Shown here piece after piece: positions 1 through 6,092 of a stretch of 17,646 nt of DNA; positions within the stretch are counted from its first letter, which is position 1; each line of letters starts with the position of its first letter. The stretch covers positions 1 through 17,646 of the forward strand of contig DOEZ01000413.1 of NCBI GenBank assembly GCA_003532715.1. Reading direction: 5' to 3'. The notes under the pieces are model-generated. The model saw only the letters and a list, made by a program, of their open reading frames with translations, was not told the origin of the DNA and did no database searches. The position numbers and the translations under genes were made by a program. The stretch is from Planctomycetaceae bacterium. GTDB lineage: Bacteria; Planctomycetota; Planctomycetia; Pirellulales; Thermoguttaceae.

Positions 1-125
1 GCGGGAACCCTGACTTGGTCGATGACGTCGATCTTCGCTTTCGCCGTGATTGGGGCGGCGTCGGCCGACGAAACAACCAGCCAAACGGCCACCGAGAATT
101 TGAGACCGCTCCATAGTGCTCGCAT
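1..125 (-). CDS. Secreted HlyD-like (biotin/lipoyl-binding) adaptor, N-terminal fragment
   Basis: Only the first 41 codons lie inside the window; the gene runs off the left edge. The ATG at 125-123 opens a classic signal peptide: a basic start (MRALWSGLK), a hydrophobic core (FSVAVWLVV) and a likely cleavage site near SSADAA|PI. The mature protein begins with a segment containing IDVIDQVRVPA, which resembles the first beta strand of membrane-fusion/periplasmic adaptor proteins. It lies 111 nt downstream of the GAF-HlyD gene on the same strand, so the two probably form an operon encoding two adaptor subunits. A period-10 repeat fills the expected ribosome-binding region and I see no good Shine-Dalgarno. 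The signal peptide is seen directly; the HlyD assignment rests on the short mature segment and on context, so it is moderate. Another exported protein is possible. Confidence 0.55.
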   Translation of the reverse strand, partial: MRALWSGLKFSVAVWLVVSSADAAPITAKAKIDVIDQVRVP

Positions 126-133
126 GAAAAAAC

Positions 134-163
134 ATCCGCGTCTATCTGCGTTCATCCGCGGTT
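134..163. repeat. Period-10 short repeat, three units
   Basis: Three consecutive 10-mers, ATCCGCGTCT, ATCTGCGTTC and ATCCGCGGTT, share ATCygCG at the same phase. They lie between the two adaptor genes, 8 nt upstream of the start codon of the second gene. From memory, very similar phrases recur in intergenic DNA of many environmental bacteria; I could not search. A related, weaker copy is at 15916-15945. Confidence 0.6.
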
Positions 164-236
164 CCTTTCCTTATCTTCACGAAACCGAACCCCGACCGTA
201 AGGCAGCGGGCCAACTGGTCCTAAAACTATCAAACA

Positions 237-2300
237 TCAAAACCGGAACAACACCCGCGACTGGATCCACGCCCACACGTCGTGGAACAACACGTAGCCG
301 ACGGCCCGGTGTCCGCAATAGATCTTGGCCTTGACTTCGGCGCCGGGCCGAAGGTTGGCCAGCTTGTCGCGATCAATCGCGTCGGAGATATCGACCTTCA
401 TCAGCACCGTATTCCCCTTTTCTCCGCGGACCTCGGCGCTGGCCGCGATCTCCTTGATCTTGCCCTTGTGTTTTACGCCCCACTCGGTGGCCAGAGCGAA
501 CTTCACCGGCAAAGCGTCGTCCTCGCCTCGCTCGCGAAGCCGGTTTCGGGCGAGAATGATCTGGCCCATGCGATCGTCGGGCACGAGCAGTTCGACCTGC
601 CAGGGACCCTCGATGTCGGCCACCTCCATTAACTGCTGACCGCGTTGCACCGGACGTTCTTCGAGCAGGAATTCGAGATCCCAGGTGAGCATGCGGCCGT
701 CACGAGGGCTGAATACTTTGAGATCCTGCTCCTTCTCGCGGTTGACTTCGAGCAGCAACAGCAGATTGTCGAGTTGGGCTTCGAGTTCGTTGATTTCGCC
801 CCCCAACTGTCCACTCTTTTCGTCGTCGCGCAGCTCGCCCGAAAGCAGCGCGTTTCGCTTGCTTACGATCTGCTCTCTGGTCGTCGCGATCTGGCGGGTG
901 AGTTCCATGATCTCGTGCGCGACGCCCGTGCTGCGCAGTTCGATGAGCAGATCGCCCGCCTTGACCATGTCGTTGTGTTTGGCGTGCATCTGCTTGACCG
1001 TGCCGTCGATCCGCGCGAAGACGGCGCTGCGCTCGACCGGTTCAAGCGTGCCGTCGGCCGTGACCTCGTAGGGCCAGGGAACGAAGATCAGTGCCAGAAT
1101 CACCGCGACAACCGCAACCACGACCGCGACCGTTTTGGGCAGCGTGCGAGCGTGCAAGACCCATTTCGTCTTGCCCAAGGCTCGCCAAAGCGGCATCAAA
1201 AACAGGTTCTGATGTTCCATGGCGTTGGCCATGGCCACCGAACTGTGCTCGGCCACCACCGCCACCCGGTGAACCATCGTTTCGGGAATGCGGCTGTCCT
1301 CGATCTGCTCGACGATCAACGCGCCGATGGGTTCCTCGGGCGTGTAGACCTTCTCCGGGTCGCGTTCTTCCTCGGTGGGCTCGGGGCGGCACAAGGGGAG
1401 CACGGCGACGGTCTTCGAGTGCGATTCGTCGACATATTCCTGGACCGCGTCCTCGACCTGAGGCGCCATGTTGCTCGTGTCGCCCGAATACCAGACCGGG
1501 TCGCCCGTCTCGGTCACGCGCGTGGCGAGTTGGCCGAGCAAGCGGATCGTGTTTGATCGCTTGTCGAACAGGTCTTGGCCGCTTACGGCCTCGATGCGGC
1601 ACTTGCGGCCGCGTCGAATGGCCACGCTGACGCGGTCGCATTCGATCAGCCGCCGGCCTTCGTTGGCGATGGTGTAGGCCGTGAGGTACGGGTCGAGCGT
1701 TCCATGGACGCGGCGCGTGAAGTCTTCGAGTTGCGTCCAAAGAACTTGCCGGTCGGAGAAATGGCGGAGTTGGCGGCTCTTGATGAAGTCGGCCGCCAGA
1801 TCGCACATTTGCGCGAGAAACCGCAGATAGCCCCGCTGGGCGCTGATGCCCGTCTCGGCGCGCTGCAAGACCTCGACCACGCCGACGACCTCGACGTCGG
1901 TCTTCAGGGGGCCGAGCACCAGGAGGAAATCGGTCGGGTTGGAGGCGTCCTGGTCGTCTTCGCCGATGCCGCTGTGGGGCGGCACGAGCGCGGCTTCGCC
2001 GCCGGCCATGACTCGCTGCAGGAGCCGGCCGTGCTGACGCTGGCCTTCCTCGTTGTCGCGCAGCCCGCTCTTTTGCAGATTGGTTTGATACTGCAACGTG
2101 AGCCGGCCTTCGTCGCTCATCACCCAGACGGCGCCGCCGACCGCGGCAAGAGCCTGGACCACGCGGTTGAGGAATTCCGCGTAGAACTCCTCGGGCGCGA
2201 TGTCCGTCTTAGACAACTGGGCGATCTCACTGACCAGCGAGCGTATCTGGTGCTTGGTCTGTTCGATCAGCTCGGGATTCAGGGATTGTTCGGTACTCAC
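237..2300 (-). CDS. GAF-domain and HlyD-type membrane-fusion protein (687 aa)
   Basis: The protein starts at a GTG (2300) with only a weak AAAGA Shine-Dalgarno. Residues ~1-370 are soluble and look like two GAF-type sensor domains (about 30-185 and 190-365). Residues ~390-412 form one strong transmembrane helix. After it come a beta strand of HlyD type (YEVTADGTLEPVERSAVFA), a lipoyl-like half-motif (DGTVKQMHAKHNDMVKAGDLL), a coiled-coil hairpin (~465-535) and a second lipoyl-like half with a beta-barrel. The expected topology is cytoplasmic GAF sensors with a periplasmic adaptor, so the protein could link a cytoplasmic signal to an envelope exporter or secretion complex. Ligand and cargo cannot be read from the sequence. 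It is followed on the same strand by a second HlyD-like gene. A clear promoter is at 2356-2385. The family call is good; the exact pathway is unknown. Confidence 0.85.
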   Translation of the reverse strand: MSTEQSLNPELIEQTKHQIRSLVSEIAQLSKTDIAPEEFYAEFLNRVVQALAAVGGAVWVMSDEGRLTLQYQTNLQKSGLRDNEEGQRQHGRLLQRVMAGGEAALVPPHSGIGEDDQDASNPTDFLLVLGPLKTDVEVVGVVEVLQRAETGISAQRGYLRFLAQMCDLAADFIKSRQLRHFSDRQVLWTQLEDFTRRVHGTLDPYLTAYTIANEGRRLIECDRVSVAIRRGRKCRIEAVSGQDLFDKRSNTIRLLGQLATRVTETGDPVWYSGDTSNMAPQVEDAVQEYVDESHSKTVAVLPLCRPEPTEEERDPEKVYTPEEPIGALIVEQIEDSRIPETMVHRVAVVAEHSSVAMANAMEHQNLFLMPLWRALGKTKWVLHARTLPKTVAVVVAVVAVILALIFVPWPYEVTADGTLEPVERSAVFARIDGTVKQMHAKHNDMVKAGDLLIELRSTGVAHEIMELTRQIATTREQIVSKRNALLSGELRDDEKSGQLGGEINELEAQLDNLLLLLEVNREKEQDLKVFSPRDGRMLTWDLEFLLEERPVQRGQQLMEVADIEGPWQVELLVPDDRMGQIILARNRLRERGEDDALPVKFALATEWGVKHKGKIKEIAASAEVRGEKGNTVLMKVDISDAIDRDKLANLRPGAEVKAKIYCGHRAVGYVLFHDVWAWIQSRVLFRF

Positions 2301-2355
2301 GGTCTTTTCATGCCACGGGTGAGGGTGCCGTGTTGGGTCGGCGCCTGGTCACGTC

Positions 2356-2385
2356 ATTCTATGTTGGTCGTCGTCGTATTCTCAA
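2356..2385 (-). promoter_or_regulatory. Sigma70-type promoter for the GAF-HlyD gene
   Basis: On the minus strand the -35 is TTGAGA (2385-2380, 5/6 to consensus), the spacer is 18 nt and the -10 is TAGAAT (2361-2356, 5/6). Transcription would start near 2349, giving a leader of about 49 nt before the GTG start at 2300. Confidence 0.6.
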
Positions 2386-2791
2386 GGTTAGCTTAGGCTT
2401 AAGGCCATTCAAATCCGTCTCCGGCGCGGACGGTTCCGTTTAGTCAAAATAATCAGGTCGCGGGCGACGACGAGCCGCCAAGCCACCGTCCTAGAGAGGG
2501 GCTCCAAGGAGCAGCCCGAAAAATGAGGACGGTTTCGGCGGCCAAGAGGCGTTGCCCGTCCGCGCAAAGGGCTCTGCCCACCTTGTTCATACCGGACATC
2601 CACCAAAACCACAATCGGCATTTTAGGACGGTTCTCGACACGTTGCCAACCGATCGTCATGTTGCCGACGTCGACCAGCCTATAACCCCCCCCGGTTTCT
2701 GCGTCTTTGTCGCCTGTTTCCACCGTGTGGCAGGTGCGGGAACTCGTCGAATCGTCACCCGATGCGAAATTCGCGATTGTGGACAGATTCC

Positions 2792-2820
2792 TTGACAGGG
2801 TGACGCTTGGTACATAGAAT
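2792..2820 (+). promoter_or_regulatory. Sigma70-type promoter for the DUF1559 gene
   Basis: A perfect -35 TTGACA (2792-2797), a 17-nt spacer and a -10 TAGAAT (2815-2820, 5/6). This is the best promoter match in the window. The predicted start near 2827 leaves a leader of about 80 nt containing two small inverted repeats (GCCGG/CCGGC and GACCG/CGGTC). Confidence 0.7.
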
Positions 2821-2891
2821 GGGGGGCATTGGCCGGCGCGCGTCCGGCATGTGTGAGAGACCGGTTTTGTCTGTGTTCGGTCAAGATTGGC

Positions 2892-2900
2892 AAAGGGAGG
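2892..2900 (+). promoter_or_regulatory. Shine-Dalgarno AAAGGGAGG selecting the GTG start of DUF1559
   Basis: AAAGGGAGG ends 8 nt before the GTG at 2909 and 20 nt before the in-frame ATG at 2921. Its spacing therefore favours the GTG at 2909 (or the adjacent GTG at 2912) over the ATG. Confidence 0.55.
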
Positions 2901-2908
2901 ACTCGCTG

Positions 2909-3949
2909 GTGGTGACACGAATGAGAATTCGGAGGGGCGCATTTACGCTGGTGGAGCTGTTGGTGGTGATTGCGATCATCGGGATCCTCATCGCGCTGCT
3001 GTTGCCGGCGGTTCAAGCGGCGCGCGAAGCGGCGCGGCGCATGCAATGCACGAACAATCTGAAGCAACTCGGTCAGGCGGCACTCAATTTCGAGTCGGCG
3101 AACACCCGTTTCCCACCTGGGTATCTTGGTCTTGATCCGAAAAAAGAGATTGACCCGCCGTTCAAGGATCAGCATACCAGCGTGTTCTGTTTTCTCCTTC
3201 CCTATTTGGAGATGAACAACATCGCCGACCCATTTGACCAGGCGACCGGCACGACCTACACCTCGCTGTTGGACGTCGACGCAAGCTATGATAACGGCAA
3301 GTCGCCCCGGCCGGTTTTGCCTTGGTGGAATCTCACGCTCTCTTGGAATGCGGCTCACGCCAATGTTCCGACGTTTATATGCCCCAGTCATCCGCGTGAA
3401 TACAAGGACGGCGTCGCTTTGGCGGCCCTGGTCTTCTGTGTTGGCGGCAGCAGCGGCGGCACCGGAAGCGTCAGCGTCGTGTACGGCGGCACCCTTCTGG
3501 TGAATCCCACGGAGCCCTATCCGGGAATGACGCATTATCTCGGATCCACCGGGTATTTCGGCAAAATCCTCGAGCCCAACCATTACTTCGTTGAAGACGT
3601 TGGGAATCGGGTGATCGGCGTATTCGGCAACCGTTCCAAGACTCGCGTCCGCGACATCCGCGACGGCACCAGCACCACGTTTCTGTTCGGCGAGTGCAAG
3701 GCCGAGGGCATGACGGATTCCGGCGGCGTCCAGTCTTTCGGTTTCGCATGGGCGGGATGCGGGGTCATGTATACAAGACATGGAATGGACGCGCATAATC
3801 AGTTCGCCCGGTTCAGCAGTCATCACGCGGGGTCCGTCCTTTTCTGCTTTGCCGACGGAAGCGTTCGCACGCTCAACGAAGACATCGATAAACTCGTATA
3901 TCGGTATCTTTCAGGAATAAACGACGGGCAGGCCGTCAGCTACGAATGA
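2909..3949 (+). CDS. DUF1559 family protein with type IV prepilin-like N-terminus (346 aa)
   Basis: The N-terminus has a prepilin-type cleavage and methylation motif, RRGAFTLVELLVVIAIIGIL, with the conserved Glu in FTLVE followed by a hydrophobic helix. Then comes the family hallmark AVQAAREAARRMQCTNNLKQLG and, later, RDIRDGTSTTFLFGE. The C-terminus carries the H-x9-DG signature (HAGSVLFCFADG). DUF1559 proteins are abundant paralogues in planctomycetes and are thought to be exported pseudopilin-like surface or periplasmic proteins; their function is not established. The chosen start is the GTG at 2909, given its Shine-Dalgarno; an upstream in-frame ATG at 2807 lies before the predicted transcription start, so I rejected it. 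The small lipoprotein gene 97 nt downstream probably shares the transcript. Confidence 0.92.
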   Translation: MVTRMRIRRGAFTLVELLVVIAIIGILIALLLPAVQAAREAARRMQCTNNLKQLGQAALNFESANTRFPPGYLGLDPKKEIDPPFKDQHTSVFCFLLPYLEMNNIADPFDQATGTTYTSLLDVDASYDNGKSPRPVLPWWNLTLSWNAAHANVPTFICPSHPREYKDGVALAALVFCVGGSSGGTGSVSVVYGGTLLVNPTEPYPGMTHYLGSTGYFGKILEPNHYFVEDVGNRVIGVFGNRSKTRVRDIRDGTSTTFLFGECKAEGMTDSGGVQSFGFAWAGCGVMYTRHGMDAHNQFARFSSHHAGSVLFCFADGSVRTLNEDIDKLVYRYLSGINDGQAVSYE

Positions 3950-4046
3950 GTGAAACACGGCCGGGCCCCAGCCCTCGCGTCGAGGTTCGGTCTCGCCCGT
4001 CGAATGGTCCATTTTGTCGTCAACTTCTTCAAGGAAACCAATCCTA

Positions 4047-4238
4047 ATGCATACTTCAGGACTGGCCCTCTTGGGCATGATTTTGCTTGCTGTCGTAACC
4101 GGATGCGGCCAGGGCGAACAAAAGGCCACCATACCCGACAACGTGCCCCCGCCACCGACGCGTGAGTCCATGCAGTCGTTCACCGCACCGGCCGAACCGA
4201 CACCGTCGCCCGACGACAAGGAGAACCCGGGCCGATAG
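4047..4238 (+). CDS. Small lipoprotein (63 aa) downstream of DUF1559
   Basis: The ATG at 4047 is preceded by AAGGA (4031-4035). The product opens with a lipoprotein signal: MHTSGLALLGMILLAVVTGC, with a lipobox VTGC and the lipidated Cys at residue 20. The remaining 43 residues are short, polar and Pro-rich (NVPPPPTRES, PAEPTPSPDDKENPGR) and have no recognisable fold, so the protein is probably a tethered flexible tail. An in-frame ATG at 4014 would put 11 extra residues before the signal peptide and is less likely. Small lipoproteins after DUF1559 genes are, from memory, common in planctomycetes; a partnership is inferred from position only. Function is unknown. Confidence 0.7.
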   Translation: MHTSGLALLGMILLAVVTGCGQGEQKATIPDNVPPPPTRESMQSFTAPAEPTPSPDDKENPGR

Positions 4239-4250
4239 TAGACGGCCGGG
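4226..4250. terminator. Hairpin between convergent genes, possible bidirectional terminator
   Basis: CCCGGGCCG (4226-4234) pairs with CGGCCGGG (4243-4250) as an 8-bp GC-rich stem with one bulged G and an 8-nt loop. It spans the end of the lipoprotein gene and the 14-nt gap before the end of the convergent PQQ gene. There is no strong T-run on either side, so efficient intrinsic termination is uncertain. Confidence 0.4.
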
Positions 4251-4252
4251 TA

Positions 4253-5518
4253 CTACTTCTTCGGCCCGATTGCCATCAGGCGCGAGTAGGTGCGGAGGTA
4301 CATCACGCCGTCGGCCACCGCCGGCGTGGACATTGTCTTCTCGCCCAATTCGAACCGGCCAAGCGGCTTGTACTCGCGCGCGGCGGCCAAGACGATCATC
4401 TCGCCGCCGTCCGTCATGCAATAGATATTTCCGCCGGCAAAGACGGGCGAGCCGTAGAACTTCGCCTTTTTCACGCGCTCGTGCCACAGTTCCTTGCCGG
4501 TCGCCACGTCGACGCAACTGATCACGCCCGGATCGGCGAACAGAAACAAAAGATTGTCGTGAACTAGCGGGGTGGGCACATAGGGCAGGTAGCGCTCGAC
4601 GTCGTAGAGGACTTCGGGCTCGATCCCCTTTTCGACGACGCCCGGCCGAATGGCCACCGCGCGCCGACCAACGCCGCTGGTGCCGCAAATGGCCACGACG
4701 CGGCCGTCGGCGAGGATCGGTGATCCGACCGATCGGAACTTGAACAGTTCGAGTTGCCAGTTCAGCTTGCCGGTTCGCGGTTCATAACTACTCACGCCCA
4801 GTTCGCTTCGGCCGACGATCAACTGGCACGGGCCTTGATCCGGCTGAAACAGACAAGGCGTGGCGTACGTCGAATAGGTCGCCTCTTCTTCGACCTTGGT
4901 TTCCTCTTCGAGCCGCCAGACCAGTTCGCCCGTGTCGCGGTTCAGGGCGAGCAGCTCGCGGCGAGCGTCCTGGTCGTTGAGCACGATCAGAAGATCGTCG
5001 AAGAGCATGGGCGACGCGCCGAACTGATGCATGGCGACAAAGGGTCCCATTTCGTAGCGCCAAACGTCCTCGCCGGTGATCCGATCGAGCGCGACGGCGG
5101 TCGAGCCCCCGGGGCCGCCCCACGTGACGTAGATATGTTTCTCGTCGAGTGCCGGCGTCGAGGTGGCGTAGCTGTTGAGTCGGTGTTTTTTGAAGGCTTC
5201 GGCCTCGAACCGCCGTGCCCAGACCAGGCGGCCGTCGCGCGTGTCGCGCGATTGAACGACCTGGGTGCCGTCGTCTTCCAGGCCCGAGGTGACGTACACG
5301 CGATCGTTCCACACCACTGGAGAGGAGAATCCCATCTTCGGCAGATCGACGCGCCAAAGGTAATCGTCCTCGGTCCACGTGGCGGGCATTTCCTTGGCCG
5401 TCCCGATGCCCGAGCCGTTGGGACCTCGAAATCGAGGCCAGGTCTCGGCCGACGAAGCAGTCGCGAACAATGCAATCAGTAGACCGGCGGCGAGCATGGT
5501 GCGGGCGATGAAACGCAT
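4253..5518 (-). CDS. Exported PQQ-like beta-propeller repeat protein (421 aa)
   Basis: The ATG at 5518 starts a signal peptide (MRFIARTMLAAGLLIALFATASSA|ETW). The mature protein begins WPRFRGPNGSGIG, typical of planctomycete exported PQQ-repeat proteins. Repeating blades follow with the usual pattern, for example SSPVVWNDRVYVTSG, TGELVWRLE, TGKLNWQLELFKFRSVGSPI and TGKELWHERVKKAKFYGSPVF, giving a BamB-like propeller of PF13360 type over nearly the full length. No cytochrome or quinoprotein-dehydrogenase catalytic domain is visible, so a structural, scaffold or binding role is likelier than an enzyme. A second in-frame ATG at 5533 would add 5 residues; neither start has a clear Shine-Dalgarno. 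The frame stays open to 5725, but that extension crosses the probable promoter. The gene appears to be monocistronic. Confidence 0.88.
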   Translation of the reverse strand: MRFIARTMLAAGLLIALFATASSAETWPRFRGPNGSGIGTAKEMPATWTEDDYLWRVDLPKMGFSSPVVWNDRVYVTSGLEDDGTQVVQSRDTRDGRLVWARRFEAEAFKKHRLNSYATSTPALDEKHIYVTWGGPGGSTAVALDRITGEDVWRYEMGPFVAMHQFGASPMLFDDLLIVLNDQDARRELLALNRDTGELVWRLEEETKVEEEATYSTYATPCLFQPDQGPCQLIVGRSELGVSSYEPRTGKLNWQLELFKFRSVGSPILADGRVVAICGTSGVGRRAVAIRPGVVEKGIEPEVLYDVERYLPYVPTPLVHDNLLFLFADPGVISCVDVATGKELWHERVKKAKFYGSPVFAGGNIYCMTDGGEMIVLAAAREYKPLGRFELGEKTMSTPAVADGVMYLRTYSRLMAIGPKK

Positions 5519-5600
5519 GGGCGAGGCATCCATTTGTGGGAAACTGAGGTGTAACAAGCCCCTTCGAGGCGGGTTGCCGGATCGGACGCTTCGGCGGAGC

Positions 5601-5632
5601 GATTGTGCCGACGAATAATCCGGATTTCCCGG
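5601..5632. repeat. Intergenic motif GATTGTGCYGACGAA, copy 1
   Basis: GATTGTGCCGACGAA is followed by TAATCCGGA and CCGG. The same arrangement, with small differences, lies upstream of secA at 15741-15770. Both copies sit ahead of a minus-strand gene in the same orientation, here 83 nt from the PQQ start. Confidence 0.4.
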
Positions 5633-5685
5633 CGTGCCTGGCAAAAAGACCGCAAGAACCGATCCCCTTGCAGCAACGTACCTAT

Positions 5686-5712
5686 AGTATAGCGATAGGC
5701 GACGGACTCCAA
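5686..5712 (-). promoter_or_regulatory. Candidate promoter for the PQQ beta-propeller gene
   Basis: The minus-strand -10 TATACT (5691-5686, 5/6) has TTGGAG (5712-5707) 15 nt upstream as a weak -35. The spacer is short; a shifted -10, TACTAT, would give 17 nt. Transcription would start near 5679. Confidence 0.4.
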
Positions 5713-5836
5713 GGGAACGTCGCACGGAAAACGGCCGATCGGCGGCCGGGTGGTGAGTGATCCATCGACGGAGTGGTAGACCCGAGACGCGTCCTTAATC
5801 TGATGGACATCAACCCCCCGCTGTTGCCCATCGACC

Positions 5837-5865
5837 TTGCTCGCAGCGTCCTGGTCGGATACGAT
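5837..5865 (+). promoter_or_regulatory. Candidate promoter for prc
   Basis: TTGCTC (5837-5842), a 17-nt spacer and TACGAT (5860-5865) within GTCGGATACGAT. The surrounding phrase resembles the GTCTGATACAAT near the right edge, which suggests a shared promoter style. It would leave a leader of ~220 nt before prc. Confidence 0.4.
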
Positions 5866-6092
5866 TGAGACACGAGACTACCTGAATTGAATATGTGTGC
5901 TCGGGGGCGCGCGTCACGCCGCAGACGGAACATGCCAACTTCGCCTGTTCTATCCGCCCGGCTTTCCCTTGCCGGCGATGCCCGGAAGAGGACGGACGGT
6001 GAAGTCGCGACATTCCCGCCGCAAGAGGGGTCTCGGGTTTCGTACTTTTTAATGGTTGCACGACCTGCGTGCCAGAAGATCGAGGTATTTAC

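Larger units (their letters stand above)
2301..2908. other. 608-bp intergenic region with divergent promoters
   Basis: This stretch separates the minus-strand GAF-HlyD gene from the plus-strand DUF1559 gene. It holds two convincing promoters, 2356-2385 (minus) and 2792-2820 (plus). Open frames cross it on both strands, but their compositions are rich in Arg, Pro and Ser, they have no recognisable domain, and one continues antisense into the DUF1559 gene, so I treat them as non-coding. Small inverted repeats occur, for example GCGAA-A-TTCGC at 2764-2774 and CTTA-GGCT-TAAG at 2392-2403. I recognise no RNA gene in the ~400 bp between the two promoters. Confidence 0.6.
5519..6092. other. 574-bp divergent promoter region between the PQQ gene and prc
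   Basis: This region holds a minus-strand promoter for the PQQ gene (5686-5712) with a leader of ~160 nt, a plus-strand promoter candidate for prc (5837-5865) with a leader of ~220 nt, and a motif shared with the secA upstream region (5601-5632). An open frame at 5893-6096 would overlap the prc start by ATGA, but its composition and codon use do not look coding. I recognise no known structured RNA in the prc leader. Confidence 0.5.

Noticed and set aside
645..1556. 303-aa open frame on the plus strand
   Set aside because: It is a shadow of the GAF-HlyD gene; composition is His/Asp/Arg-rich with no domain.
2409..2942. 177-aa open frame on the minus strand in the 2301-2908 gap
   Set aside because: It reads across the plus-strand DUF1559 promoter and start and has no recognisable motif or ribosome-binding site.
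2657..3826. 389-aa open frame on the minus strand
   Set aside because: It runs antisense over the DUF1559 gene, which has clear family motifs, and its own product is Arg/His/Gln-rich without a domain.
5519..5725. 69-residue N-terminal extension of the PQQ protein
   Set aside because: A normal signal peptide starts at 5518, and the extension crosses the probable promoter and leader.
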